Translations under genes and position numbers: made by a program
Part shown: in pieces, positions 25,431 to 34,515 of the stretch
Position numbering within the stretch: the first letter of the stretch is position 1
Layout: each line of letters begins with the position of its first letter
The notes under the pieces: generated by a model
The model's database searches: none
The model's input: only the letters and a program-made list of their open reading frames with translations
Told to the model about the DNA's origin: nothing
NCBI GenBank assembly: GCA_028285465.1
Contig: JANQPD010000045.1
Span: 43,648 to 107,647, forward strand
Length of the DNA stretch: 64,000 nt
Direction: 5' to 3'
From: Owenweeksia sp.
Lineage (GTDB): Bacteria > Bacteroidota > Bacteroidia > Flavobacteriales > Schleiferiaceae

Positions 25431-26269
25431 TCAAAGTGGAAAAACTGGATTTTACCTACCCGGGTGCTACCGAAGCCACCATAAAAGGGCTGGACTTCGA
25501 GGTAGAGAAAGGCGAAGTGTTCGGCTTCCTTGGTCCATCGGGGAGCGGCAAAAGCACTACCCAAAAAATCTTGTACCGCCTGCTAAAGGGCTATAGCGGT
25601 AACATTATGGTGGTGGATAAGCCCTTGGGCCAATGGGGGCGTGAATACTATGAGCGCATTGGGGTAAGCTTTGAATTGCCCAATCATTACCTCAAACTCA
25701 CGGCAAGAGAAAACCTGAAGTTTTTCAGCAGCTTTTATAAAGGGGAATGCAAAAACATAGATGCGCTTTTGGAGCAAGTAGGACTTTTGGAGGATGCCGA
25801 CAAACGGGTAGAAGAATTCTCAAAAGGCATGAAAATGCGGCTCAACTTCATCCGGGCACTTATTCATGAGCCCATACTTTTGTTTTTAGACGAGCCTACT
25901 TCGGGGCTCGATCCCATAAACGCACGAAAGATCAAGGATATGATCATGGCGCTTAAAGAAAAGGGGTGTACCGTGTTTATTACTACGCACAATATGACGG
26001 ATGCCGACCAGCTTTGCGACCGTATTGCTCTCCTGGATTACGGGCAAATTGTGGCGCTGGAAAAACCGTCTGCCTTAAAGCTTACCTACGGGCAGCGCAA
26101 AGTAAAAGTGGGTGCCATGGGCAAAGAACACGAGTTTACCCTTGACGGCTTAGGACAGAATGCAGCATTCATGGAGCTCCTGCAAAGCAATACGATCAGT
26201 ACCATACACAGCGAGGAAGCTACCCTGGAAGATGTCTTTGTAAAACTAACCGGAAAAAAACTGGTATGA
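25427..26269 (+). CDS. ABC transporter ATP-binding protein (drug/antibiotic export type)
   Basis: 280 residues. Walker A is GPSGSGKST (36-44). The signature motif is relaxed (EFSKGMKMRLNF instead of LSGGQ), as is common in ABC-2 exporters. Walker B is ILLFLDEPTSGLDP and the switch His lies in ITTHNM. A C-terminal extension (HEFTLDGLGQNAAF...TLEDVFVKLTGKKL) is typical of DrrA/CcmA-type ATPases. It overlaps TetR upstream and the first permease downstream by 4 bp each. The layout of one ATPase and two separate permeases resembles the mycobacterial fluoroquinolone exporter genes. Confidence 0.93.
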   Translation: MIKVEKLDFTYPGATEATIKGLDFEVEKGEVFGFLGPSGSGKSTTQKILYRLLKGYSGNIMVVDKPLGQWGREYYERIGVSFELPNHYLKLTARENLKFFSSFYKGECKNIDALLEQVGLLEDADKRVEEFSKGMKMRLNFIRALIHEPILLFLDEPTSGLDPINARKIKDMIMALKEKGCTVFITTHNMTDADQLCDRIALLDYGQIVALEKPSALKLTYGQRKVKVGAMGKEHEFTLDGLGQNAAFMELLQSNTISTIHSEEATLEDVFVKLTGKKLV

Positions 26270-26958
26270 GGGGAGGGATCATTTCCGATGTTCGATGGAA
26301 CCTGTTGTTGCTTCACCGCAATCAACTGCTGGTGTTGTCGCTGGTGATAGCCGGCATATATATAGGGGTCTTTTATTTGTTGAAAGACCTGGGTAGCCTG
26401 CATAAGCTGTTGATACTCCTGGTTTTTAATGACCCGGTTATCACCGGTTATTTATTTGGGGGTATTATTCTGCTTATGGAGCGAAATCAGAATACCTTGC
26501 AAACCGCCCTTATAGTTCCTGCCGGTATAGGGCGTTATGTGTTAAGCAAAGCCCTGGCCCTGGCGTTGATCTCCCTACTCGTAGCATTGTTTATGGTGTG
26601 GGCGGCTCACGGAGTGAGGTTTAACTACTTTCACTTCATCCTTTCTACGGTGCTCAGCTGTTTACTCTTTACGTTTATGGGGTTTGTCGTAGCCAGTTTT
26701 TCAAAAGGGTTTAACGAATTCCTGGTGAGCTCCACCCTGGTGTTCATCTTATTTGCCCTGCCTTTTTTGCCCTTTTTTGAGGTACTGGATCCATTTTGGT
26801 TTTATACAATACCCAGTTACGGAAGCCTGTTGTTGTTTAAGGCTAGTTTCGGGGAGGTTCCTTTGGCGGATCTAGCATACGGATATGGCTATTTAATCCT
26901 TGCCGGGGGCATCATGTACAGGTGGGCTATTAAACGCATGTATGCCACAAAGCTTTAG
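26266..26958 (+). CDS. ABC-2 type permease subunit 1
   Basis: 230 residues with six predicted membrane helices (LLVLSLVIAGIYIGVFYLL; VITGYLFGGIILL; ALALALISLLVALFMVW; ILSTVLSCLLFTFMGFVV; STLVFILFALPFLPFF; YLILAGGIMYRWAI). The segment GGIILLMERNQNTLQTALIVP after the second helix is the ABC-2 coupling-type loop. It is probably one half of the exporter pore with the next gene. It starts within the ATPase stop (ATGA). Confidence 0.85.
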   Translation: MRGGIISDVRWNLLLLHRNQLLVLSLVIAGIYIGVFYLLKDLGSLHKLLILLVFNDPVITGYLFGGIILLMERNQNTLQTALIVPAGIGRYVLSKALALALISLLVALFMVWAAHGVRFNYFHFILSTVLSCLLFTFMGFVVASFSKGFNEFLVSSTLVFILFALPFLPFFEVLDPFWFYTIPSYGSLLLFKASFGEVPLADLAYGYGYLILAGGIMYRWAIKRMYATKL

Positions 26959-26961
26959 CGT

Positions 26962-27675
26962 ATGCATAAGGTAATCCGCATCCTCAAGAATGATCTGCAA
27001 AACGCCTGGCGCGACCCAGTTTTCAGGGTGCTTATGCTTTTCCCCTTTCTTGCGTTTTTCCTGATCCGTTTTTTACTGCCGTGGCTCCTAACCCGTTTTC
27101 CTTCCCTGGCTGCTTACCAGGACATAATCGTAATGTGGGCCTGCCTGCAGGCGGGCACTATGTTTGGGTTTTTGTATGGCTTCCTGTTGCTGGAAGAAAA
27201 AGAAACGGCTGTATTTGATTACCTGCGTATAATGCCCCTGAAGGCAGGCACGCTTATGGGAAGCAGGTTGTGGCCGGGCCTTTTGGTTTCATGGATCGTA
27301 AACTTTTGCATATTGGCTTACGGGGGAGTACTGTTTTTTCCTTTGTGGCAGAACTTACTTATAGGTTTGCAGTATAGTTTTATCGCACCTGTTCTCACGC
27401 TGGCTTTAGCAGCTTTTGCACAAAACAGGATGCAAGGGTTGGCACACGTTAAGGTATACAACCTGTTGTTTATATTGCCGGCTTTAATTTACTTTTTTGA
27501 AGCATGGTGGCCGCACCTCGGTGCTTTTATTCCAAGCTATTTTTCATTTCAAAGCATCGCTTTTGCCCATCAGGCGGCAGATTTTTGGAAGTGGTGGTCG
27601 CTCGGTTCTTTGTATTACACCGGTTTGTTGTATGCCTTACTTTTTCTATTCAGCAGAAGAGTAATGCAGGCTTAA
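26962..27675 (+). CDS. ABC-2 type permease subunit 2
   Basis: 237 residues with six predicted helices. The N-terminal cytoplasmic stretch IRILKNDLQNAWRDPVFRVLMLFPF and the loop GFLLLEEKETAVFDYLRIMPLKAG are characteristic of ABC-2 exporters. It starts 3 bp after the first permease and is the last gene of the four-gene TetR operon. The two permeases differ in sequence, so a heterodimeric channel is likely. The substrate is unknown. Confidence 0.85.
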   Translation: MHKVIRILKNDLQNAWRDPVFRVLMLFPFLAFFLIRFLLPWLLTRFPSLAAYQDIIVMWACLQAGTMFGFLYGFLLLEEKETAVFDYLRIMPLKAGTLMGSRLWPGLLVSWIVNFCILAYGGVLFFPLWQNLLIGLQYSFIAPVLTLALAAFAQNRMQGLAHVKVYNLLFILPALIYFFEAWWPHLGAFIPSYFSFQSIAFAHQAADFWKWWSLGSLYYTGLLYALLFLFSRRVMQA

Positions 27676-27803
27676 ACTTTTGGTGCAATTCATTGCTGGC
27701 AACAATGCAATTTATTATTCGATATTTTGGCAAGATAATTCCTACCGGTTATATATATTTACTAGCTTTACCTACTGCTGAGTATAAAAAACAGACTACC
27801 GTA

Positions 27804-29963
27804 ATGTGCAGTAAACGAATTGTTTATTTATTAATAATGATTCTTTTGAGCCTAACCCATTCAGCGTATGCTCAGGAAGATCTTTGTAACGAACTCTGTG
27901 CATTAAGCGATAGTTTAGGACAAAAAGAAGCAGAAAACTACGAAAAGACACAGCTAGATAAGCTTCGGTTGCTGGTGGACCAGGGCCAGTCGCTGTGTGC
28001 CGATTCGGTTATAAACCTAGCCTATTATCGCTTAGCTGAATGGCACTTCATTTCAGGAGATATAAAACCAGCCATGAAGCTGGCCAAAAAGTCCATTTCA
28101 TCAGACACCACAAGCGCGCTTCAGAAAAACATTAACCTGGGCGCTTTTAACTTGCTGGGCAATGCGTATAGCTCCTTAACGCACAATGCGGAAGCCCTAA
28201 GGCAGTACCAGCTTGCAAAAGCGCTTGCCAAAAAAATAAAGCCGAAAGCGTATAGTAGCATATTGGTAAATGAAGCAAGCGTACTCATTAATATGGGAGA
28301 GTTCGGGCAAGCCCTCGAAAGCCTTGTGGAAGTACAAAAGATATTTAAGGAGCAAGGCTTTCTGCACGGGGAAGCCATTGTACTGAATAACCTGGGAGAG
28401 CTTTATCGGGAAAGCTTTAACGAGCCGGAGAAGGCATTGAAGTTCTATAAAGAGGCTCAAAAAATCAATGAAAGTACGGGCGACAAGCTCAACTTAGCCA
28501 AAAATCTGCTTAACCTGGCTTTGGCGTATAGTCAAATAAACAAGCCCGATAGTGCCGCCATATACCTGGAAGCAGGAGCGGCTCTTTATAGAGAAACCGG
28601 GAACATTACCGGACTTATAAAAGCCTATTACAATATGGGTGATGTGGGCATCCAAAGGGAGGACTATACACATGCGCAGGCGTATTTCAAACAAGCTATA
28701 GAGCTAAGCGACAAGATCAGTTTTGAGATCGGTTCCTTCTACGGCTACCTGGGCTTAGGGGCGCTCTATGCCAAGCAACGAAAACACGAAAAAGCACAGC
28801 AGTATTTTGACCGGGCAAAAACATACAAGCCCTCCACTTTCGATGTAGAATTAGACAGGATCTTCTTTAGAAATGCCTTTCAGAATCTTAAGTACTTGGG
28901 CAGGTATAAAGAAGCGCTGCTGTTGCATGAGGACTTTGACAGGCGCAGCGACAGCATAAACAAGCACCAGGATGAAACCGCCCTCCTGGACCTGAGAGCC
29001 AGTTATGAGGCCGATCTGGCTGAACAGGAAAATGCACGCTTAAAGGCAGAGCAGGAAAAAGCCAATAGCCTGCTTACCAGCGAAAAAAATCAAAAATCAC
29101 TTTACCTCGTTTTAAGCCTGCTTTCGGCCATTGTTTTGGCCCTGGCGCTTTTTTTACTCTGGCAACGTCAAAGGTCGTACAACCGCTTGCGTTACCTGAG
29201 TGAAGAACTGAAAGAGAAAAATGAAAAGCTGGCCCGTGCCGAAAAAAAGCTCTCTGCCGAGTCTGCAATGAAAACCCGCATATTATCTGTTATGGGACAT
29301 GATCTTCGGGCTCCTTTTGCTTCTATTGCCGGCTTGCTAAAGTTGATTGATGATGATATGCTTAGCCTTGACGAAGCAAGGCAAATAACCAAGCAGCTGA
29401 GTTTGCAGGTTGAGCAAGCCCTGAACAACCTGAGCAATATGTTGGCATGGAGCAGGCTTCAACTCAATGAAGAGGGGATCATAAAAGAAGAGTTTGAGCT
29501 ATGTGCCTTAATGAATGAGGTGGTCAGTGTGATCATTCATGCAGCCAAAGCCAAAGACCTGCGTGTACAGGTAAATTGCGAAGGATCTGTTCTGATGTAT
29601 GCCGATGAGAACCAAATACGGAGCATTTTGGGAAATCTCCTCAACAATGCCATTAAGTTTAGTGAACGTGGAGGGCTTATCGTTGTAGAGCATATAATAG
29701 GGAAAGACTTTCATTTGATAAGTGTAAAAGACGAGGGGGTAGGCTTGAGCAAAGAAGCCATGGAGTCCTTAAATATGGGGGTAAGCTTTACCTCAAAAGG
29801 TACGGCAGGAGAGCGGGGAACCGGGATTGGCCTTTCACTGGTACGTGACTTCGCCTTATTGCACGGTGGGAGTCTTTCCTTTCACCCCAACCAGCCAAAA
29901 GGAACAACTGTAGAGGTTAAGCTACCGGTGCATAAACAAGCGACACCGGTATTAGAAAAATAG
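27804..29963 (+). CDS. TPR-containing membrane histidine kinase
   Basis: 719 residues from ATG 27804 (MCSKRIVYLLIMILLSLTHSAYAQ, a signal peptide). The longer frame reaching back to 27504 overlaps the permease gene and was rejected. The extracytoplasmic part holds about six TPR units (GEAIVLNNLGELYRESFNEP, AKNLLNLALAYSQINKPDSA, GLIKAYYNMGDVGIQREDYT). A coiled-coil and a single TM helix follow (about 433-455), then a DHp domain with His499 in VMGHDLRAPFASIAGLL and an HATPase domain with NLLNNAIKF, DEGVGLS and GTGIGLSLV. No response regulator is adjacent, so its partner is elsewhere. Confidence 0.92.
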   Translation: MCSKRIVYLLIMILLSLTHSAYAQEDLCNELCALSDSLGQKEAENYEKTQLDKLRLLVDQGQSLCADSVINLAYYRLAEWHFISGDIKPAMKLAKKSISSDTTSALQKNINLGAFNLLGNAYSSLTHNAEALRQYQLAKALAKKIKPKAYSSILVNEASVLINMGEFGQALESLVEVQKIFKEQGFLHGEAIVLNNLGELYRESFNEPEKALKFYKEAQKINESTGDKLNLAKNLLNLALAYSQINKPDSAAIYLEAGAALYRETGNITGLIKAYYNMGDVGIQREDYTHAQAYFKQAIELSDKISFEIGSFYGYLGLGALYAKQRKHEKAQQYFDRAKTYKPSTFDVELDRIFFRNAFQNLKYLGRYKEALLLHEDFDRRSDSINKHQDETALLDLRASYEADLAEQENARLKAEQEKANSLLTSEKNQKSLYLVLSLLSAIVLALALFLLWQRQRSYNRLRYLSEELKEKNEKLARAEKKLSAESAMKTRILSVMGHDLRAPFASIAGLLKLIDDDMLSLDEARQITKQLSLQVEQALNNLSNMLAWSRLQLNEEGIIKEEFELCALMNEVVSVIIHAAKAKDLRVQVNCEGSVLMYADENQIRSILGNLLNNAIKFSERGGLIVVEHIIGKDFHLISVKDEGVGLSKEAMESLNMGVSFTSKGTAGERGTGIGLSLVRDFALLHGGSLSFHPNQPKGTTVEVKLPVHKQATPVLEK

Positions 29964-30025
29964 TGTTGCAATAAGCACAGGTGTTTTCACCTAATTTTAA
30001 TGTGCGTTCAATGTAAAAGATGATT

Positions 30026-30177
30026 GTCGGGTTGAGTGAAATACTGTTCCCAAGCAACTTGGGGATTGTACCTGCTTGCAGCAGGCAAGTAGAGACCCGT
30101 TCTCCTTGCCCATTTCGATCCGCCAACTTTGTTTGGGGATGAATACAAATTTTCCTTGAAAATTTACTCAATGTGAC
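30026..30177. repeat. dispersed intergenic repeat, copy 2
   Basis: About 152 bp with imperfect inverted ends (GTCGGGTTGAGTG and TACTCAATGTGAC). Its last 63 bp (30115-30177) match 6986-7048 in the same orientation, while the left half has diverged strongly. It fills most of the 250-bp gap between the TPR kinase and the dioxygenase gene, which has no other feature. Confidence 0.7.
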
Positions 30178-30214
30178 AAAGTGCTTCATTTTGAAGTCTT
30201 ATATCGAGTTCAGG

Positions 30215-30745
30215 TTAAGTAAACCTGGGGTCCGTTTCCATAACAGTACCACAGTTGTTGCAGGTACGGAGCTCTTCAGAAGCATAAAACTTCTTAAAGC
30301 GTGGTAAAAAGTCTTTCTCAATATCTTCCAGGGGAAAATAGGTTTCGTACAATTTGTGGTTGCAGTTGTCGCAAAACCAAAGCAGCCCATCTGTATAATC
30401 CGTGTTGAGGCGAACCCGTTCAATAACCAGCCCAATGCTTCCTTCCTTGCGAATAGGAGAGTGAGGTACTTTAGCCGGGTGCAGGTACATGTCGCCCGGG
30501 CCTAACTTCATTTCCCTGGCCTTCCCGTTTTCCTGTATCTTCACTATGATCTCTCCTTCCAACTGGTAAAAGAGCTCTTCAGTTTCGTTGTAGTGATAGT
30601 CCTTACGTGCGTTAGGGCCTGCCACTACCATCACAATGTAATCCTCACCGGCAGGGTATAGGTTTTTGTTTCCTACGGGTGGTTTTAACTTGGCTCTGTT
30701 TTCTTCAATCCACCTGTTGAGATTGAAAGGAGGGGCTATAGGCAT
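30215..30745 (-). CDS. nbaC: 3-hydroxyanthranilate 3,4-dioxygenase
   Basis: 176 residues from ATG 30745. The cupin fold has iron ligands His51 (KDYHYNETEE), Glu57 and His95 (HPAKVPHSP), with Arg47 and Arg99 placed to bind substrate; the numbering matches the well-studied bacterial enzyme. A rubredoxin-like second metal site is complete: Cys125/Cys128 (CDNC) and Cys162/Cys165 (CNNC). It opens the ring of 3-hydroxyanthranilate in the kynurenine route, giving quinolinate for NAD or feeding 2-aminomuconate degradation. It stands alone, divergent from a Crp-like gene, with a perfect -7 box 16 nt upstream. Confidence 0.95.
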   Translation of the reverse strand: MPIAPPFNLNRWIEENRAKLKPPVGNKNLYPAGEDYIVMVVAGPNARKDYHYNETEELFYQLEGEIIVKIQENGKAREMKLGPGDMYLHPAKVPHSPIRKEGSIGLVIERVRLNTDYTDGLLWFCDNCNHKLYETYFPLEDIEKDFLPRFKKFYASEELRTCNNCGTVMETDPRFT

Positions 30746-30761
30746 GCGCAAAGATTTGTCC

Positions 30762-30769
30762 CAAAGATA
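30762..30769 (-). promoter_or_regulatory. -7 promoter element of the dioxygenase gene (TATCTTTG)
   Basis: Plus-strand CAAAGATA is a perfect TAnnTTTG match on the minus strand, 16 nt before the ATG. CAAAGAT also recurs 14 bp closer to the gene. Confidence 0.5.
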
Positions 30770-30828
30770 GGCAAATGAATGCGCGCAAGCCCTTACCTTT
30801 CCGGGATAATCTTTAAAGGAAAGGGGTT

Positions 30829-31404
30829 TTGAAAAAAGCAGATGTCGTTGCACATATTGCGCAGCGTGCGGGAATACCGTTACAGGAAGTAGAACTGCTT
30901 TTCGAATCGGGGCAATTCAGAACCCTTTCTAAAAACACCTACATACAGCAGCAAGGCAGGGGAGAAGCTTTCATTATACTCATACAGTCGGGTTGTTTGA
31001 TGACGTATTATATGGATGAGAAAGGCAATAAACACGTCTTGCAATTTGGCCGGGAAATGTGGTGGACCGGGGATCTGGAGGGCTTTCAAAACCACCAGCC
31101 ACCGGGTTACAGCATCAGAGCCGTGGTAGAAAGTGAAGTGTACCTTTTTTCGCATGACGCATGGGAGCGCACGCTTCTTAAAGTACCCGGTTTAGAGCGC
31201 TACTTCCGCATACTTTTTGCCAACGCTCTCATTCATCATCAAAAGCGGATCATGCGCAACCTCTCCGTAAGTGCCGAGCAACGGTATGAGGCGTTTAAAA
31301 GCTACTTTCCAAAACTGGAACTGCTGGTGCCTCAAAAATACATTGCTTCATATCTCGGCATTACCCCCGAGTTTTTAAGCAAGTTAAAAAGAGGCGTGCG
31401 CTGA
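30829..31404 (+). CDS. Crp/Fnr-like regulator (pirin-associated)
   Basis: 191 residues starting at TTG 30829 (MKKADVVAHIAQRAGIP); the next in-frame ATG lies far inside the beta-roll, so TTG is favoured. The cyclic-nucleotide-binding-type fold reads YIQQQGRGEAFIILIQSGCLMTYY...GREMWWTGD. A short C-terminal HTH follows (VPQKYIASYLGITPEFLSKLKR) with the helix pattern of Bacteroidota Crp-like regulators that often neighbour pirin or redox genes. The effector is unknown. It is convergent with pirin, 8 bp apart. Confidence 0.8.
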   Translation: MKKADVVAHIAQRAGIPLQEVELLFESGQFRTLSKNTYIQQQGRGEAFIILIQSGCLMTYYMDEKGNKHVLQFGREMWWTGDLEGFQNHQPPGYSIRAVVESEVYLFSHDAWERTLLKVPGLERYFRILFANALIHHQKRIMRNLSVSAEQRYEAFKSYFPKLELLVPQKYIASYLGITPEFLSKLKRGVR

Positions 31405-31412
31405 ATATACGC

Positions 31413-32255
31413 TTACGCAAATTTTCCTGCCTGGTAGTCTGCATAAGCTTCTCGGATTTCCTCGGCACTGTTCATTACAAACGGCCCGTAGGATACAATA
31501 GGTTCTTCAAAAGCTTGAGCATGACCCAGGATGAGCAAGCTATCGGATTGCGCTTCAACAGAAAGCAGCTCATTATCCCCATGGAATTCCACCAGGTCGT
31601 AGCCTTCAGCTGCTTTTTCATTGACCAGCAGTTTTCCGCGTACCACATAAAACAAAATGTTGTGCTCCTTGGGTATGTGATATGTAAAATGTCCCCCTTC
31701 TTTAAACTCGATCAGGCTCATTTCAATGCCGGCAAGCGAACCCACAGCTCCGGGGGTCCCCAGCCAATGGCCCGAAACAGGGATTAGTGATACTCTTCCT
31801 GCCGCTGCCTGAACCACGGGCAGGTCTTTTTTCTGGAGCCCCGTGTATCTGGGTGCTACTCCTTTTAACCGTGCGGGTAGGTTTAGCCACAACTGAATGA
31901 TCTCTTCCCAACCGCCTTCTTTTTTAAATTGCTCCGAAGCCAGTTCAGAATGCACAATGCCCCGCCCTGCGGTCATCCATTGGATACCACCGGTCTCAAT
32001 ATTGCTTTCAACTCCTGTAGAATCTGCGTGTACCAGGCTTCCCTGTACTACAAAAGTAAGGGTCTCAAAACCCCGGTGCGGATGTGGCCCGAAGGGGAGC
32101 CCCAGGTTATTCGGTGGGAAAAGCTGGGGGCCGTGATGGTTCACAAACAAAAAGGGGTCCAGATGCTCAAGACCATGCTGAGGCATAGCGCGGTAAGTAA
32201 TGAGCTCGCCCATATCGGCACGTACGGCCCGGTGAATTTTTTTGATGCTGCGCAT
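31413..32255 (-). CDS. pirin family protein
   Basis: 280 residues forming two cupin domains. The N-terminal half carries the metal-site motif GLPFGPHPHRGFETLTFVVQG and HADSTG...GGIQWMTAGRGIVHSE. The C-terminal half (PIVSYGPFVMNSAEEIREAYADYQAGKF) matches the pirin C-terminal region. Bacterial pirins are metal-dependent and some have quercetinase activity; others modulate transcription or metabolism. The neighbouring Crp-like gene is a common partner in this phylum. A perfect hairpin lies about 80 bp upstream of the start. Confidence 0.93.
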   Translation of the reverse strand: MRSIKKIHRAVRADMGELITYRAMPQHGLEHLDPFLFVNHHGPQLFPPNNLGLPFGPHPHRGFETLTFVVQGSLVHADSTGVESNIETGGIQWMTAGRGIVHSELASEQFKKEGGWEEIIQLWLNLPARLKGVAPRYTGLQKKDLPVVQAAAGRVSLIPVSGHWLGTPGAVGSLAGIEMSLIEFKEGGHFTYHIPKEHNILFYVVRGKLLVNEKAAEGYDLVEFHGDNELLSVEAQSDSLLILGHAQAFEEPIVSYGPFVMNSAEEIREAYADYQAGKFA

Positions 32256-32334
32256 GCTTTGTTCTTAAAGTTCGGAAAACGTTTCCACAGGAAAAGAAGA
32301 AGCTCAAATGTATGTACTACATGTGCCTTTGCAG

Positions 32335-32367
32335 AGAAGCAATAGAGGTAAACCCTCTATTGCTTCT
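32335..32367. repeat. perfect 14-bp hairpin between yceI and pirin
   Basis: AGAAGCAATAGAGG pairs exactly with CCTCTATTGCTTCT across loop TAAAC. Neither side has a proper T-run, so it is not a standard intrinsic terminator. It lies downstream of yceI and in the pirin upstream region on the same strand. Confidence 0.6.
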
Positions 32368-32382
32368 GCCGTAAAATTGTTT

Positions 32383-32925
32383 TTACCCCTTAGTGAATTG
32401 TACGTTGAAATTTAATTTCACTTCGTCACCAACTACTACACCACCTGCCTCGGTTACCTGGTTCCAGGTAAGGCCAAACTCTTTGCGGTTTATAGTACCA
32501 GTTATTTCAAAACCGGCCTTGGTTTGCCCGTAACCATCTACCATGGTGCCGCCAAACGTGGCTTGTAAGGTTACGTTAAGGGTATTCCCTTTAATGGTAA
32601 GCGGCCCGGCTAGGGTATACTGGTTTCCCCCGGTCTTGTTAAACTGTCCTTTAAAGTCGATAGTAGGGTGCTTCTCTGCGGAGAAAAAATCATCGCTACG
32701 GAGGTGGTTGTCACGGTCTGCTACTCCGGTGTTGAGGCTTTGTACGTTTGCCTGAAAAGACGCCTCAGCCCCATTAAAGTCTTCGCCTGCTGCATTAATG
32801 CGGCCTTCAAACCGCTCAAAAGAGCCGGTAACGGTAGAAATTACCAGGTGGCGTACTTTAAACTGCACTTCGCTGTGCATAGGATCTATATTCCAAACCG
32901 TAGTTGTGGTTGTTGCTGTTTCCAT
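32383..32925 (-). CDS. YceI-family lipid-binding protein (no signal peptide)
   Basis: 180 residues from ATG 32925 (METATTTTTVWNIDPMHSEVQFKVRHLV). It has the YceI lipocalin-like pattern: WNIDPMHSEVQFKVRHL, SFERFEGRI, DNHLRSDDFFSAEKHPTIDF, LTIKGNTLNVTL and the C-terminal VVVGDEVKLNFNVQF. YceI proteins bind isoprenoid or fatty amide ligands. Many are periplasmic, but this start has no signal sequence, so a cytoplasmic form is predicted. The 15 extra upstream codons were rejected because they add no signal and are low quality. Confidence 0.9.
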   Translation of the reverse strand: METATTTTTVWNIDPMHSEVQFKVRHLVISTVTGSFERFEGRINAAGEDFNGAEASFQANVQSLNTGVADRDNHLRSDDFFSAEKHPTIDFKGQFNKTGGNQYTLAGPLTIKGNTLNVTLQATFGGTMVDGYGQTKAGFEITGTINRKEFGLTWNQVTEAGGVVVGDEVKLNFNVQFTKG

Positions 32926-33004
32926 ATCTGATGGGTTTTTATTGTTTTTAATAAAACAAAGTTGCAACATTGATTTAAGAGTGCCCTTAATCTAGGTTAA
33001 GATT

Positions 33005-34513
33005 TTACGGACCGTTTTCCTCTTCTGAAGTACTATCTTCTGCGGTACGCCCGGTTATTTCATATACCCATACGTTGTACCAGTTGTCAATGGTCTTATA
33101 CGTATAGTGGGTCTCTATGAAAGTACGTACCCCATTTTCAGCGGCAAGTACCCGGTCTCCTGCATGCAGCTCTTTCCAGTCTATGTAGTCGGCATCCAAA
33201 CCTGCCTCTTTCATCCGGTTCTTATAAAAGGTGATCTGGGCGCTATATCCTTCGTAAGCGATAAAATCAAAACGCTGCGGCCTGCGCTTTTCCGCTACGT
33301 CACGTAAGTAATACTCTATCCTGTAAAACTCTACCTCCCAATATACCTCTGCCGAATTTTTAACCCAAAAGGCAATAGTGATGTACGGGAAGGCAAGCAG
33401 GGCACCCAAAAGCCCATATTTTTTGAGTGTATATACTGTACTACCGGCTTTGTTTTTCCGGGTAAACCAGGCAGCCAACCGGTGCATTGCTCCCCCGATA
33501 ACAATGCTTATAAAAGGGTAGGCCGGAAGGTCGTACCAAAAGAGCTTGGTGGCCCCGGCAGAAATAACCAGCAGGTAAAACACGATAATAAGCATGCAGA
33601 AGAAATACACATTGCAGAGGAGCTTTTCCGATTTCCACACACCAAACAGAAAAGCGACAGGCAATATCAAAAACCAGGGCTCTGTGCGCTGTCCTGCCAT
33701 TCCTTTCAAATAGAAGTGCCAGGGCCAGCCATGCCCTTCCAGCGCCTGGTTGTACCGGCCTCCCAATTCGTTTTGAAATACCGCCTCTATATAGCCCGGG
33801 TTGTACACTTCACGTAAGGGATAGTATCCAATACCGAGTATCAAAACGATAAGCAGGCCACAGTAAAAATGAGGATTCACTAAGAGGGACCATAATTTTT
33901 TCCTGTAAAGGGTATACAGGAGCAGGGCCGGCCCCATCAGCAAACCGGCAATCCCCTTGGTAAGTATGGCCAGGGTTACGCTTATGAAGGTGAGGTATAA
34001 ATACTTTTGCTTTCCATACTCGATGTACAGGAAATAGTAGCCGCAGAGCATGGTAGTAAACAAAACTAACATAGAATCATAATCTCCCGTGCGCATCCCG
34101 TGGTCGCCTATATAGCCATGCATGCTCACCAGTACTATCCCGGCCAGCATACCGGGAAGGTAACTTCGCCATACTTTCCCAGAGAACCAGGGAAGGAAAA
34201 GGCAGCAAAAAAAAGCAGCCAGGGCAGAAGGAAAGCGGGTGGCAAATTCGGAATATCCGAGGATCTTTATGCTCAACACTTGTGCCCATATCATTAAAGG
34301 GGGCTTTACACTCCACATATCGGGAGACTCGTCATAATGCACTACCAGGCAGTTTCCGTTCTCTTGCATTTCATAGGCGGAAACCGCGAGGCGCGCCTCG
34401 TCCCAAATGCGCATTACTTTAGCATCGAGGTTATAGAACAACGGAACGCAAATGGCGATGATGTATAAAAACAAAAGCCAGCGCGGTTCCTTATGGTTAG
34501 ATCCATTATTCAT
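33005..34513 (-). CDS. membrane glycosyltransferase, GT39/ArnT-like
   Basis: 502 residues from ATG 34513; the 13 upstream codons overlap the divergent gene. About eleven membrane helices. The first extracytoplasmic loop has MRIWDEARLAVSAYEM, the acidic motif (Asp-Glu) typical of GT-C transferases such as ArnT and PMT, and PDMWSVKPPLMIWAQVLSIKILG. A soluble C-terminal tail of about 110 residues follows. The enzyme probably moves a sugar from an undecaprenyl carrier to a lipid or protein on the periplasmic face. Its start codon lies only 2 bp from that of the divergent helicase gene. Confidence 0.82.
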   Translation of the reverse strand: MNNGSNHKEPRWLLFLYIIAICVPLFYNLDAKVMRIWDEARLAVSAYEMQENGNCLVVHYDESPDMWSVKPPLMIWAQVLSIKILGYSEFATRFPSALAAFFCCLFLPWFSGKVWRSYLPGMLAGIVLVSMHGYIGDHGMRTGDYDSMLVLFTTMLCGYYFLYIEYGKQKYLYLTFISVTLAILTKGIAGLLMGPALLLYTLYRKKLWSLLVNPHFYCGLLIVLILGIGYYPLREVYNPGYIEAVFQNELGGRYNQALEGHGWPWHFYLKGMAGQRTEPWFLILPVAFLFGVWKSEKLLCNVYFFCMLIIVFYLLVISAGATKLFWYDLPAYPFISIVIGGAMHRLAAWFTRKNKAGSTVYTLKKYGLLGALLAFPYITIAFWVKNSAEVYWEVEFYRIEYYLRDVAEKRRPQRFDFIAYEGYSAQITFYKNRMKEAGLDADYIDWKELHAGDRVLAAENGVRTFIETHYTYKTIDNWYNVWVYEITGRTAEDSTSEEENGP

Positions 34514-34515
34514 AA

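Noticed and set aside
27504..27803. 100-codon N-terminal extension of the TPR kinase
   Set aside because: It overlaps the permease gene in another frame and lacks a signal peptide, while ATG 27804 gives a clean one.
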